Positions 46,626-61,507 are shown, counted from the first letter of the stretch. The stretch is DNA of 64,000 nucleotides from Nemania diffusa (GCA_038501195.1 JBBPUQ010000011.1:2046001-2110000); one strand, 5' to 3'. The notes: generated from the sequence alone by a model not told the origin. Numbers and translations: made by a program.

Positions 46626-49600
46626 GGGGCCCATCCCGTTAGACTGCAGATAGACCTTTCGGCCTTTCTGCATCCAAAACCAGACGTCTTTATGCTGAGC
46701 ACCTATATGTACTGTAGTAAGAAGCGGCTCACCGACGGGTAAAGAGGCCACTTAGGGATGTATGTACTGTATAGTTTTATTTTGTCCGTGGTAGTACGTT
46801 ACAGATTACCATACCACCTACCTCGGTACCTAAGCCAAGTAAAAGAGCAAGCCGATAGTCTTGCGTGTGGATTATATATAGTAGGTAGTCTAGCATTATC
46901 TATCGAGATAAGTACTAAGTAGAGTACAGTAGGTGCTGTAGTAAGGTAAAGTAGGTACCTGAATACCATTATGGTCCTCTGTATATTATAGGATGTCTAG
47001 ACTTCCGCCCAGACGATGGTCCTATTAGTACGTGTTTAGATGAACCCGAAAGTGTGTTTGCACAGCCTAGTCCTTCAAGTCGAATACCTATGTACTACGT
47101 ACGCAGTAAGCCAGACAAGCCAGGACGTTCGATTCCCATTTCAGGGCTAAGAAGAGCAAGGGCGAGGCAAAGACTTGTTTTTTTCGTGGAATGGAAAATG
47201 AATAAAGACACAGGGGTTTGGGAAGTGTGCCGAGATGACCTCCTGCTTGGCCTTGTTCGCTCACTTCACCCATTGCACTCCACTAATCCGGCCTCCTACA
47301 GTACATATGTACGTATGCATGTATGTATGTACCAACACTTAGTTCTGGTATCTTACATCGGCGCCTGTTCGCGACCTCCATGGGCTAGGATCTATTCCGT
47401 CTGCAGTTGGTTCTCAAGTCATGCCAAATTGGTTTTGTTTTTTACCGGACCAGATCCTCCAAGCCACTGATGCATGTCCGCTTGCGAGACCTGGCTTTCA
47501 TTTGTTTCGACTGGATGCAGCTAAGACATATCTTGTACGTACGCATAGGTACAGAGTGGCTTTTAGATAGCATGTTCCTATAATTGCGAATTCCCGCCAA
47601 TTGCCAATCCCGATCTGACGAGATCAAGCCCTTAGAAATGCGTTCCTCCATAGGCAAGGGTCTCGTGAATGGCGCATATCAGGTGCCACTACGCTATGAC
47701 TACGCAGTACGTGGAGTCAATAAGGCTAGCAGAACACACAGGTGGCGAATCCCTATAGTAGAAGGAATGAAGCACGGCGGCAGCCAGCTTTGTTCCAGGG
47801 CGAAGGACCAAACGAGATGTGAGCTTCTGCGTGGGTGGATTTGCCAACTCCAGCCAGAGGAGTAACTTCAGGGAGGTAGGTACTGTAGGTATGTAGGTGG
47901 TGATGTGATACAGAATACCATGCCATCCAATCCATGCCAGTCGTCGATGTTGGCATAGGAACATGCTTGTCCGATTACGATCGGGCTTTTTTGAAACGAT
48001 CTGAGGATCCAAAGGACGGCAGGTTTGCCGGCTCAGGATGGTTTGAATAGTTTAATTGGTTCCCTACATAGCGGTAGCACGAAAGCCAGGGTCTCCATAT
48101 ACCTACGCAGGCCAGTGTGCTACTGTACGCTACACTTTATGCGTACCTACATACACTACCTACCTACCACTGAGTGCTGAGCATCCCCGTGAAACCTGTG
48201 CCGCTTTTAATGGCGGCTAGAGAGTACGAAGTAATTGAAGTACTACGTACATATAGTATGTACTTATCTCTTTACAGTACCTACCTGCTTAGGAAGAATT
48301 GGGTTAACGATGACCCTATGAGTGAACCCTTCAAACTGAGGAGGCGCCACAGCCGGCGTTATACCACATACTTATTAATACCCCGTAAAACTACCTACAA
48401 ACGTATACGACACGACTCCCCACCGGATGCCGAATTTGCTCACGTACTTGTAAAGGCTGTGCATTAAGTGAGGTACTGTATTCTGTAGAAGGGGTGATCT
48501 CCGTGTATTTCGGTCCACACTAAATATAGGGTACCTAGGTACTGGGGCATATTATTGTCTGCACTAATGGCATATGTAGTACACGTATAGTATGTAGGTA
48601 GAATAGCATCGTGGTCTAGAATATACCAATGAGAGAAACTTTTGCATCAGTTGTACGTGTGACTTTAAAACACGAATGTGGTTCGTGATCATTTTGTATT
48701 TTGTGTCTAGTAAGAATCATAGAACAGTTTGAGACTAATCTAGTGTACTCAGCAAGGACCCAGGTGAAGCTTTGCTTTCACTTTTATAAAGTTCATGTGT
48801 ATATAATATACACCGCCAACTGCTGCTATGTTCTAGAGAGGTCAGTCAACGCTAGTATGCTGTGATAGTAATAATAATCAGTCCTCTCGTAAGCTTCAAT
48901 GGTGCGACTCCACGGCTTATGGATCCAGAAGAGAAGCTGCCTAGCGTAAATAAATGTCGATCCTAACTAGTAATATTTTTCAGTTGGCAGCATTTATACT
49001 TGTAGGTAGTACCTAAGTACACAGATCTACTTACCTAGTGTTGTTAACTGTTAGTAGTACATATATAAAAAAAAGTTCACGGAGCAAATAGCATTGAGAG
49101 TTATGAGCAACCCTGAACTTTAGAAGTTGGATTTCGGCTAGGTACCTACATATTCACCAAGCACCCGGTAGGTAGATCGATGTGGCGCAAGGGCCTACAA
49201 TAAGGCCTACATACCTATAAACAAATAAACAGTTGCGACTATGCACATTTGCATAGTACGGTGTAAGTATGTATTGCAGTACTTGTAAGCAAACATCTAG
49301 GTAGTATCCACTCATAAGTGGTCCAATAAGTACATGGTATCTACTAGGATATCCATCTACCTAATGTACGCATACCTGTGGCTTACCTTTTTGCACTCCC
49401 TACGCAGCCGAGGTCACCGATCTACAGTAGCAGTTATTTTTTTTCGAGCTTAACTAGCCGCTGATTCATGTATGTACCTGTGTTCCTGCAAGTCTTTGTA
49501 GATATGGAGCCCACGTCAGCATATAATAAAACCCTCTCAAGTTTTACTTGTAAGTCACCAGTTCACTAAATACCTACAGTATGTAAACATACAGAAAATT

Positions 49601-52503
49601 GTCTGAGATATATATGTTCTATGGCGTGTAGCTAGCCTTGTATTGCAAAGCTTCTTTATGTTACATCGAAACTTGGTGATTTGTTCTACCTTTTTGTATT
49701 TTTGAGGATGTAGTTTGTACATCGCTCACACATCAGCAAATACTCGCCTCTATACATACACTAGCGCTGCAAGTCAGAACAGTTTAAATCTGCTCTACTT
49801 TGTAGGCACGCCTTGGCCCTGCATCCAAACGGCAGCTCACCGTAATTCCAAGTATGTAAGAGGCCATAAAGTGTCATAAAAGGGTTGAGGCTGGCCTTCT
49901 GCTTGTTAGTTTACTTTGGTAAATAGTGCTACCTATGCGTACGACTCGGTATCACAGCCTCACATTACCTACAAGTATTTGGTTTTCGTCCAAGCCGTGT
50001 AAGCCAGAGCTTAAGTCGGGGCCGTAGCCGGGGTCTAAAGTACAACTGTATCATCCACATTACTTATGGCTACTATTGAGTGTTCAATCTCGGGGGCATT
50101 TGTGGCGCCGCTATTGCAACTACATACCTAGTAAGGGATCTCACGATGGTCATGCTAACGGGTGACAGATTTTCTATGGGTGCGTGTCTCTCACGACACA
50201 ATGAGACACGCTATAGATATCGTGAGCTGGTGTGTCTCTTAGATTGCCTGAGCAGGAATCAGGCATCCTATCATTATCATACCCCATGTGTGACCAAACG
50301 ATACGAGTAGAATGCTACGTATTGATTTCGCAGTCAGAGAAGTACGCATAGTTGCACCAATGCCACTCTATTTGTTACAACACGGGCGATTTGTTCAACA
50401 TAGGTCTAAATACCAATGCGTAAGTAGCTCGGCAAAATGCTTCTAATATATACCTAGTATACGTTAGGTTATAGGTATATGCGTAGATTGTGCGGGCATT
50501 AAACACTTATACGTACTTACTGCGGTAGCTTTCGCTGCGCCTACTAGCATATCCTTCTTTAACCCCGATTGGTCCTTCGTGTATAGCTCAACGATACCTA
50601 TGCCAACCGTGGAAAGATGAACCAATAAGCCGAAAATCATGGCTTATACTTACTTTAACCGCAGTACCATGTAGATAGTGTGCATTAAAATCACAAGCCA
50701 GAGAGCCATCTGTCATGGACCAAAGCTGGAATACCACTAATACCTAAGTCAAACTCTATTATAAACGCAAACTTATACAAACTCTGAAAACCTAATCCCA
50801 TAAGTATCACAAACTTATAACTTGACTCAGGTATATGGGCCATGTATACATATATGCCTGCGTATATACCTAGTGTTTTCCTATATTATTTTAGCCTACC
50901 TACCTACCGTTCTACCTACGCATACTATTGAGAGACAATTAGGCCTCACCACAGTACCTAGACTAAATAACAGTATATCTGATACCGGATACTGTGTAGC
51001 ACACACTTGTAAGTATGTAAGTATTCATGTACCTATCTTTTAAGGGTACCTGCCTAGGTAGGTTTTCGTTTGATTTTTTTTATTTATAAAAAAAACCCTC
51101 CCTTTGTGTCTTATTTAAGGGATAGCTTAAATGAGCTACGGCAGATACTACATTACCTTTCTCAACCGCCCAGATACTTAGCAATATGATACCTCATGCA
51201 CATCCCTTTTCGCTTCCTTTCATCCAGAAGAGCAGGTGCTAACTAAAAGTCACCGGGTGGGTTGTGGAGTGGGCCGCTTTAAGGCGGGAGGCTGAACATT
51301 AACGAGATCAAACGCAACCCCATCTTCATCCACCATGCCCGTTAGCGTTACAGTGAAACGGATAACCAACAAACGCTACTAATAATGGAACCTCGACCAG
51401 CCGCCAAGTAATCGCTATGTATCTACTGTGGGTAGTACACTGACCTCGAGGCTATACCACAGTGTAATGCATAATACACAACACAGTATCTGCATTTACA
51501 TACCTCCGGATTCTCGCTAAGCCCCCCTGGTTGAACAACAACAATAACGTCGTCATCCTCAGACAACCAATAAGCGGCTGAATCTCATTTCCAAAAAGGG
51601 TGCTTCTCCTTGTTCAGCTAAGTAAACCATCTGATACATACAGTCTGGAGACACTATACCTCTGCATAGTACAAGTAGATAGGTACAGAATAGGCATCCG
51701 ATAACAGGATCTCATGGCTTTGTTTGTGCTCTTCCTGCCTGCCCTCCGCCCTACAAAATAAAAATAAAACCCCCATAACATATGCGCAACAAAGCACTGC
51801 ATGCATGAGTTAGAAACATATGATACATATACGGTGGTAGCTCTTTCAGACCATACTTGTATACTAGCACCATCGCGGGCTAAGCTCATAGCAAGACTCG
51901 CATCAAGCTTTCAACAGTGTGTTCCAATGTAATAATCACTGTACAACGCGGGAGCAGTTGTGTACTTACATATAGGCTGTACATAGGGACCATACCTTGC
52001 TCACTGGCTCACAATCTAAAATATCATGCTCCTGCAGGTTCGACCCAGCAGTTTCCGCACTACTGCGCACACTATCTACTTACCTACCATCGTGATGCCT
52101 ACATCTAGGTAGCAGAGCGTTGCCATCTGATTCATTGATAACACGCCACAATACGCGTATATCCCTAGACTGTGCACTAGCATTTTATCAGCCCAAGGTC
52201 ACACTCCTTACACTATGGGGCAGGTAGTGTAATAACGCTCGACGCATCCTTAATAGGTACCTACGCTAGGTACTCCTTTCTCTTGGACCTACATACCTAC
52301 ATTGTATACATACATAGTAGACAAGGGGATTTTCTTGGCATACAACTCTATCCAACGGTCACATTCGATAAAAGTTGCCACACTACAGAACACTTCAGGA
52401 TTATAGATATGTACAAGTATCTACGTTATGCACATATGCGTATGCACAGGCCAAAAAAACGAGGGGACGAATTGGCCGGCATCAACGCTTAGGATTGGCG
52501 GAT

Positions 52504-52550
52504 AAACAAACCCCCCTACTCAACAACTGTTTGAGAATGGGGGTTTGTTT
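52504..52550. repeat. Hairpin-forming inverted repeat
   Basis: Arms of 20 bp at 52,504-52,523 and 52,531-52,550 match at 18 of 20 positions around a 7-base loop. The left arm is AAACAAACCCCCC-rich and the right arm ends GGGGGTTTGTTT. It lies far from any recognised gene. Confidence 0.9.
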
Positions 52551-54541
52551 GGGTTGGCTACCTACTGGTTTGGCCACTTGTATGTATGTATGCGTATGTA
52601 CGCATATGTATGCTTACTTATGTATGCTAGGAAGTATGTATGTACAACTTTAGGACCCTGCCATCATATTTGTCAGTTCTCCTAGCGGAATCCCGGATAG
52701 GCTAACACACGATTCAATGCCAGTTTGCAGGTAACCAGTCAGGCACAAGCACTCGTGTGCCGGGTGTTGCGTCATGATTAGCGCCGTCATCTACAGAGTA
52801 CATCTGGGCGAAGCATGCCGAACGGCCATTCATCTTCCGGGGCGGCTCGCCCAGGCCACTTCCTTGGCCATCAATGATCGATTCTACATACCGCACTCTG
52901 TACAGAGTGCTATTCTGTACTGCGTAGGGATGTACATACTTATGTATGTATGCGCAGCATACAGTATCTTCTCCTACTGTGCGGCACTGTGATCCCCTCC
53001 CCTTTTAGCCATGCTGCTGATTGTCATTGGCGAGCAGGATCAAGGATGTGGCACAATCATACATTAGGTATGTAGGTACAGTCCTGTTTGTTAAGATGCT
53101 AAGCAGGGCTACTTATTAGGCCTTGTAACGTCCTTACCTACATACAGAACATACGGAGCATACGACTGTACATACAGGACCTACCTAGTACATATTTTCG
53201 TCTCTGGAGGTTATCGCAACTCACCCTTGCCCTTAGCAGGAAGCCGGAGAACAGATCACCATGGCCAGGTCCGATGTAATAAAGAAGTATCGTCACACAT
53301 GGTTGTACTCTAATCCTCGCCGGTGGTTGCCTTTCAATCCACTTCGTGGCATTGTGGACGATGATCACCGAGAACAAGATTATTGCATCTAGGTATCCTA
53401 ATACGTTTTCAACCTTCAACTCCAAGTTCTCCCATTCAACCCACATTGCTGTCGTCGCACTCAATCTTACCCAACGATTGACCTCATCACCGATCATCCC
53501 GAGTCACCGAGTTTCCTACTACGGTAGGCAGTACGGCTGACGGAGGGTGTGCCCCAGTATTTCGGGGGGTAACGCCATGAATAGGCGGCTCCGGTACTTC
53601 CACTGACGGCGCCTGGCGTTGTGATTCGTATCCCATACCCCTTCGGGCCTTTGGGGGTGGTTATGGGGGGGCCTTGGCGTGTGGGTGAAAGTCGCGAGAA
53701 GCCTATAGACACGTAATGTATATACCTACATACAGCATGCAACACTGTATAAGTAGGTACATTGTCCCTCCTCTCATAAGATGCTGCAGCAGTAGCCGAG
53801 CATTATCCATCCATCCCACCCATGCCACAACGCCCCCCCAGTCATCTTACTACAGCTCCATTAGCAGCAATTACCACCTCCCTGAAGCTCGTGTCTCGCG
53901 TGGATTCAGCACTGCGTGCCTGCTATAACGTATCTAGCTCACTGATCCACAAAGTCTCACCGCTTATCGTTACAAGCTAGGCTAATATGATTCTCGTGCG
54001 ATTCGCCGGGCCTCACCCGGTCCCATCTACATATACCTACATAGTATATGTACAAGTAGTTTCGGGGAGGGTTTAGGCATAACGCCAATGCGCCATATTC
54101 CCTACCTACTCTCCTCAGCAGCATAGCGTAGTAGGTACGCATGGAAAGGCGATCTTTTAGTCTCGGCCAGTCCTTTCTCTCATCCTTCCACACCAACAGA
54201 TCACATTCGCACTAGAATTTTCGCTTCTGTTTGCTCGCGCTCTTGGTGCGCTTGATGGCGCGTGATTGCAGGCTGGTCTATGCAAGCTGTATCCTTGTGG
54301 CCAGAGCCCGATGGCTAGGTATGCCTACTGTACTCTCTGTATGACCTGTCCGATCACTCTATAACCCGCTCGTACATCAGCCGCCAGAGCTACTGTTCGC
54401 GAAGCTAGCGTATTAGGTAGCTTTTTACCAACACCCAACAAATGGACTGTATGTAAATAAATCCACGCTTTTCATTAACCTATCTGGCGCGCCCCATCCG
54501 TATGCTCTAGGTACTCATCCTCACTCGTCAATTTTAGGCCT

Positions 54542-56059
54542 TTATGCCACCGCAACACGCCTGAGCACTTTGAAACTAAGGTCGTCAAACCCCTCCTGTT
54601 GAACCTTGCAAGTGGCCAGTTGTACGGCGAAGCTAAGTTTCGCCCAACTGTTCCATTCGTAATCGTGGTGCAAGAATCCAAATAGGATCCCGGCGATAAA
54701 TGTATCACCTGCTCCAACAGTGCTACCACGGTGGTGCTATTAGTGATCTCAGGAAGAGTAACAGGTGCAGCGCGGCCGGGATGGTTGACCTACTCAAGTA
54801 CACGGATCGTCTGGCCCGATTGCGTCGCCGGGCAAGACACGGTGGTGGCTCCGTCGGGCGATGCCCACGCAGCACCTTGTGAACCCCACGTACAAAACAG
54901 ATGGGACCTTGCAAGCATCATCTTCTAGTTAGTGCCGGCTGCGGACGGATGTAACGATTCGTGATCAGTGATCAGTGCCAGTGGCCGATGCAACTCACCC
55001 TCTCCGGGCTTTCGCCGATTGGGCAACAAGGCACTCCTCGGCACTCCTGTATAGCTTACTCTATATAGGCAGTTGAGTCATGATGCAAGTTCTTCATAAC
55101 TGAAGGGGGGGTTGTCCCTCTGCAGGAAAGACGTACCTCAGCCCAGCTGCGAGAGAAGAAAACCACGTCTGCCTCAGCCACCAGGTTTTCTAGCCCCTCG
55201 CGGCCCGGTTTCTCGATTTCGACACTCACTCTTGCCTTGGGATTTGACCGCCTCAGCCACTGGATGCACTGCAACGTCGTCGCCGGGATTCTACCCTGTG
55301 CATGTCTTAGAGCGAGCGTCGTGCCTTACTAGACCCCTTTCATGCTGAAATGATAGTTGATCGGTTTGCGTACCTCAAAGTGGTACCATGTTTTATCCCC
55401 ACCCAGGCTCTCGGCGACCGCGACAAACTCGTCAAATGTCATTTCAGCCACTACAGCAACTGCAGTCAGTTATCGCCACCATGTGTCCGGGGGTGTCTCG
55501 GAAGTGTAGAAAGCTCCCCAAAAGAGATTACAGCCCAAATATGAGCCCGCGCAGGAGGGTGATAGGTTATAGAATTACCTACAGTCGTTGTAGTTGACTA
55601 TTGTACGACTCCCAGATGCCAAATTACGGATAATGTAGCTGCTCGCCGGGTCTTCGCTCTCGTCCCGAAATATGCATCGCGAAAAGTCTACAGGCGTGTC
55701 TGGGCCAAACGATTCAATAATTCTCATCGTGGCTGGCGCATTGCGACCGGGTAAGCATGTCACGAGGTATGGTCTAACCTCATCGCTTTCGCGTGCACCT
55801 TGCTCTTCTCGGAGGAGCTGTTGGAGAACTTCAAGCGTGTTGGGACAATTGCCACCCCGGCGAACTTGGAGGTTCGAGGCACGTAATTTCGAATCCTCAT
55901 TCGGATAATGAGGCACGCTGCAACACCCAAATGATGAGCAATCCTACACGCTAAGACGCCTCCTCGACAAATCATACTCCTTTCACATCTAGGATTGGAA
56001 ACTTGCCTAAGGATGGTGTCAAGGTAGCAGGCCCCGACACAAACCAGATTTATCGTCAT
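54542..56059 (-). CDS. PfkB-family carbohydrate kinase (ketohexokinase-like)
   Basis: PfkB/ribokinase-fold kinases phosphorylate sugars or nucleosides with ATP. Seven minus-strand exons: 56059-56007, 55917-55583, 55450-55374, 55295-55137, 55060-54999, 54907-54794 and 54722-54542. They total 981 nt and 326 residues, with frame kept throughout. The N-terminal strand NLVCVGACYLDTIL and the glycine-rich RRGGNCPNTLEVLQQLL are the substrate-side signatures. The catalytic block DTVGAGDTF (D267-F275, catalytic Asp D273) is completed across intron 6 (donor GTAGGT, branch CACTAAT). Intron 1 (56006-55918) begins GC rather than GT (AG|GCAAGT). The pattern is closest to ketohexokinase-like members in fungi and animals. 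The true substrate cannot be told from sequence. The 55060-54999 exon was placed by the block YRSAEECL. Confidence 0.87.
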
Positions 56060-59000
56060 ATTGTGCCAGTCAAAAAAAGGGTAAACGTAGTATCGACGGG
56101 GTTCCAGTCCCACGCTGTCGGATTAGGGCAGGTAGGTACAGAATAATTCGTGTAAAGAGAGATACTATGGATAATCAAGGTACCCCATCCCCCAACTCAG
56201 CATTTGGCTTATACCTGCAGTAGAATCGGTTTCTCCTCTTCTGACACATACCATGGGCTAAACTTCTCAGTGATGTAACCGACACTCGGTCCTATCAGCC
56301 TAGCGGAGCGAACAAGACTGTGGGTATGTGTGACCAAAGCAACATAGCCATTGTAACACTATGTCTACCATTGACGGCACCTAATAATAGTCAAAAGGCC
56401 ATCTTCATCACAATGAGATCCCGCCGATGATGCAACCATGTCCTATCCACATGCACTCAGCTGCCTAAGTAGAGGTATATGGGTATTCTGTTACATTTGG
56501 AATCCCGAGTCTCGGGGTTATTATCTTATCAACGCACCATTCGAACTCTGAAGTAGTCGCCTTCTCACATCCCCTCGATGCCTTCGAAGCTGATCGTGGG
56601 CCTTCCAAATCATGGCAAGATTACTTCTCCTGAGTATTGAATACCTCTCGCACGGATTGGCCACATCCGAAGTGCACGTGTTCGCATGCGTGTTCTCCAA
56701 CCAAGATATATTAGATAGTATTCACGCAGGTCGCTTACGCTGCATTAAGCACTTCATGCTACCGTACCATACCTGCCATCTTCTCGTACAAAATCTCGGC
56801 TCTCAATTCACGACTGCTACTACTGCCACCACCACAGTGACAGTCTCACGAAGTTAAACGAGAGTCATGGCGCCGCCAGTCCCTTGCGTTTCGGCCTTCC
56901 TTCGTGTTTGCGCTCCCGCGGGATTTACTTGAAGGGCCATCCCATCTCATCCCATCCCATCCATATGGGTTTCTATCCATCAAGCCGAAAACCACACGAT
57001 TACCAATGCCGACATCGTGCATGGTGCACAAGGACCCATCAATCAACATTACACTCACGCTATGTGGCTCACTTGATTGATTGATGTAAGGTTTTCGAGG
57101 ACCCGGATACTCCATTAGTTATGTGGCTTTCCCATCACATTTCATGCATTGTGATCCAGTGACCAGTCGCCTTCGAGGACCGGCATCGGTTCTGGTAACG
57201 CCGCGCGACGCTATAGTAGATACTATATCCTACCTACATGCTACCTACACCGCTAACAATAGCTTTTGTTTTTTTGCTCAGGCTCGAGGCTGAGGTAATC
57301 GTGTCATCCCTGCAAGCATTTGGACTACTGCGTGGTCACCACCCCCGTGATCAACCTTGCTCTAATGTACATAATGTCGATGGCCTTCCCTACGAGTCAT
57401 ATAGGAACCGTCTCACAAGGTCGCATCACGCAGTTGCCTGGATACTGGACCCCCGATTACGACGCATTGGACTCCCTCGCTGGTAGAACAGCCTTTCTTG
57501 GTACGGGCTTTCTCAACCTTGGCCGCGTTGGTCTCGAAAGCTGCGCGCTCTTGGGTCAACATGGATGTTTGGTACGAGAGTGAACTGATTCTTCAAAATG
57601 ACGCAGAAGGGACAAAAAAAAAAGAAAAAGTAACCCTGTCTCCTGGAACTAGGCGTACTTCTGCGTCAGGCAATACCTAATTACTATGCGCGATACGCGG
57701 GAGACCAGCGTGTCATCTACCGCCTTTTGACGCTTCTCAGTTCAGTCATATTCCGAGTTTCATTTTACACCTGTGGACTCTATAGATAACTCTACGGATT
57801 TGTGCCGTGCGACTAACTCAAACAATCTACCATCGCTTTGCAATCAGCTCCTAGTCGTACATACCGGAGGGTAGGTCCGAGTGAACATAGAGTTGGAACC
57901 TAGCGGGCGGCACATTGCCACGGCCCAGCCCAGACCGCAAACTCTCTCCGATGGTTCTAGATACATCCCCTGGTAAAGTGATTAGTTAGAATCGCACACA
58001 GCAGAATATCGGGCTCGGAGCTAAGATGGCAGAGTGTAGCTCCTGCATGCTAACACTACCGTACTACTACCAAAGTTTTAACTAGGTACATACCACTTCG
58101 TTTCTAGGATGCTCTTCTAATGTCTAAGTACCTAAAACCTAATACGACGGTTTGGGGGTGTGCTTTGAGTCCATTTGGAAACCCCCGAGCCGGAGATGTT
58201 AATCCTGGCCTCTGCTACGTGGAAATGAATACTCTAGTGACCCTCTACAGAGCCTAGATCAACTACACACGTCATGGTTCCGCGAGAACCCCTAGAGTTA
58301 CGAGTTAACATGTTGTAACGGTATGTATAGTAACCGTAAACGGCCAAACTCCCAGATCTCGGTAACGTTCTGCTTTTATAGCAGTATCGAGGTATGGTGC
58401 TGTAGTTCAGTTGCGAGCTTCGTGGCATAGGGGCACTAGTCGTTTGATGCGAAGAGACAACCAAAACTACCTGATTAAATCACGAGTGAATTAAGGCAGG
58501 CGTGATTCATCTGTTCAATTCCTTAGTGTCCATCTCAAATATTTCGCATCCTCGAGGGAGATAGCTTTCTTTCCCCGAGTAACCAGAACCTAATTCACCG
58601 CGAGTCTAGTTTAACCAGCCACCCCATCGTTATGATCAGTTCCACCGCCAATATGATCATACCTCTGACTCTTCGGTGTTTTTTAATACTTACAATTAAG
58701 ATTAGCTGACGCAAGATGTGATATTAAGCTCTCCTCTTCCTCGTGTAAGAAACATTCGCAATACATATACAACTAGATATATCGTAATGATTTCGTGATG
58801 ACGTATGCTCAGACACGCTCATCCTCTCTGTAGCTAAGCTATACATATCGCCTCGTCTAGGTAGTCGTAGGCAGTGGAAAGTTCAAGTCTTTGTCACTAG
58901 CTACTACAAGCGATGACATTCCTCGGGTTATACTTCCCCGTATGCAAGATAGACTAGTTCGGCTAGAAATGAGTCCCCAGTCACGAATTTGAGTGCTTGG

Positions 59001-61439
59001 TATCGTAGCTTTCCTTCGATCGACGCAAGAAATCCGTAAATCCTCTTCATGTAGGATTATCGGCTGATGAGGGCCTTGAAAGCCGTCTATAATAGGTACG
59101 GACTGGGTACCCTAAAAATGGCCATTTGTATTAAAATCGCATTTCCCTGATCAATTTGACGCTCTGTCATTAAATTTCCAGGCGAAGGGTTTATTTTTAC
59201 TGAGTACGCCCTAGCTTAGGTATGATCTACTCGGGTGATATACTTTCATGAATTAAATGTACGATTATATAAGATAAATCTCTTATGGATCATGAATTTG
59301 GAGACCAGGTCTAACCTACGAGATCTAGGTTAGCTCCGCGATGAAGTACCTTTTAGTAAGTAAAAGACGAAACTGTCTATTTTCCGCCCATATCAAAATC
59401 AAAACGGCGGAGACTCCAGACGAAGTGAGGGAAGGCACTTAATAATTAATGAATATGTGCGACTGCTTCGTCCTCACATCACCCATATAAAAGCTACTTA
59501 CGAGCACACGAGCTAGAAATGTGTTGTTAAGGTGGAAATCAGGTCTACAGATCAACAGATCTCATACCCCTAGCCTGATTTACTCGATCAAAGTTCGAGC
59601 TCGAGTTAGATAGGTGCTGCGGTTGGAACAAGACCTCGAGGGCAATATGATTAAAGCTGTACAGTCTTCGATTCCTCGCTAGTGGTGTGTCTATCGCAAC
59701 CACGTAGCTTAATGCATTTACCATTTGAATGAGTGGCGTTCAGTTAGCAAAAGACCTAACCTAGACTGCAGTAATGTCGCCGACCTTCTCCGAATTATTC
59801 GTCACTTAGGGGGATCATCTTTGATTTAATAATGAAACTCAATTTAATGAACACCATAAGGCCGATTGGGTGGTAAGCGTCCTAGATGCAATTCCCCGGC
59901 GCCTTTATAATTAATAAGAAAAGTTTTGAAGCTAGGTGGGAAGTCTCGAAAGAGAGAGAGAAGTCGTTTTGAATATAATATCAAGATCCGGGCTAGAAAA
60001 CTCTCGTCACTTCTCTGTAGGTTATATCGAGATCACACAGATTCGATCCCAATTTGAGATAAAGAACTAATAGCTGTCTGCGTAGCCTAAGTCGACCCGA
60101 CTGTTGCTGTTCTTAGATACGGCATTTCTATGATACCTAGTCGGTATCTTGTAGTAGGGGAGTAATAGGGGACTACTACATGATAGGCTTCGTCGATGGC
60201 AACGCTATCCTTCGCCAGCTTCTTCCTGCCTATACAATGAAACGGAGAGGTAAGGGAGGAAGCACGTGTCATTCTATCATCCTATCATGATGACGGCACT
60301 GTAGTAGAGTCGATCGAATATACGCACTCGGGAAAATTGCTCTTAGATTAGAACGTGTGTAGTTTTGTCCGCACACGTGATGATCTGAGATATTTTTCAG
60401 GGTCTAGGAATAATACAAGACGGGATCTATTGCGAAAAACCTAAGTCTACTTTCTAAGGAACGTATTTTCAAACCTCATAATAGAAAATCCCGATCAGTG
60501 ACCGCATCCGCGAAATAGTAGAGACCAGAAACGGCGTTGACCCCATTGCTGAGCCCGGCAGCCATCTATTTACCCCCTCTCCCCATTTGGGAGCGCTCGG
60601 CATCGCCATGCAGGCGCTTTTTCTACTATACCGTCCATTTGGCACGCGGGCCTTCCTGACCGCTTTGAAGCCGTACTAGCCAGCGCTCCATTTCCTTACC
60701 CAGGCATCGACTTCGCTAATATATGGTTGAGTCGCTAGATTAGGGACGCCGTCCTTGCTTGCATATCAATTAGGTAATGTGTGCATTTCAGCGCACTGCA
60801 GACATCAGCTTGGGGCGACGACACCGAACCATAATCATGCTACACCAGGTCTGGGCATGAGTGATTATAGCCCCTGTAGCTTGCTTTGGCTGAGTAGTGG
60901 CGATGAGTTTGATAACTCGTCTCAAAGCATATTGCTGGTTATGCATCTTTGTTGTTTTATTCAGAACAGGCTTTGAAGCACATATGTATTCTTAAACTTA
61001 TCTTAGCCTTACGCCAGGGAGTTGTAGAGATAGCTGTGGATATAACGTATGTATCGAGAGACGCACTTGGGCGCATGAGCTCGTCGACCTGTATCTATAG
61101 TGGCTAGGCAGGCGGTGGTACAATAGCTTCATCGGAGGTTATACAGGTATCATGCATAGGTATTGATCACACTGCCTATTGAGTTTGGTTGTGATATTAT
61201 ATAGCTGACGCAAGCTCTGGTAACTCCCACATCGGCCACTTGCCCGCGATAGTGTGATATTTGTTTCAGTAGGTACTCTCTCTTGCTTGTGGCTAGCTGA
61301 TCCCATACCCTGAACCAAACTATGGCTCTAGATAGTAGGGACACTTTCGGTATTGCCGGAGTTGAGAGTTTGATGGAATATACCTACACACGAGCATTGT
61401 ATCATTCACAGACTACTTGCTAAGTATATAGAGGAATGG

Positions 61440-61447
61440 TATAAATA
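61440..61447 (+). promoter_or_regulatory. TATA-like box upstream of the RIP gene
   Basis: TATAAATA is followed by a pyrimidine-rich leader-like stretch. It is 826 bp from the RIP start, so it either drives a long leader or was displaced by an insertion (see the 14-bp direct repeats). Confidence 0.3.
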
Positions 61448-61507
61448 TAGGCAGTATTCGCGCTTTCTTGAGCCTCTCGATCAACTTCCCTCCTTCAACT
61501 ACAAGTC

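Larger units (their letters stand above)
45293..54541. other. 9.2-kb gene-poor spacer, the longest in the window
   Basis: No gene is recognised. It is dense in TAGGTA/TACCTA, GTAC and TATG/CATA motifs, and includes an 18-bp perfect palindrome at 46,608-46,625 and a strong hairpin at 52,504-52,550. Reading frames up to about 140 codons (e.g. 47,054-47,470 plus, 53,138-53,497 minus) have no conserved pattern and unbiased codon use. Confidence 0.5.

Noticed and set aside
47054..47470. 138-codon plus-strand frame
   Set aside because: It runs through CATACATA/TATG microsatellite sequence and shows no conserved pattern.
53138..53497. 119-codon minus-strand frame
   Set aside because: No domain pattern, Cys/Tyr/Met-rich random-like composition, overlaps the TACCTA-rich spacer.
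57320..57583. 87-codon frame, and a minus-strand stretch faintly like an isocitrate lyase N-terminus
   Set aside because: The resemblance is about ten residues only and does not continue on either side.
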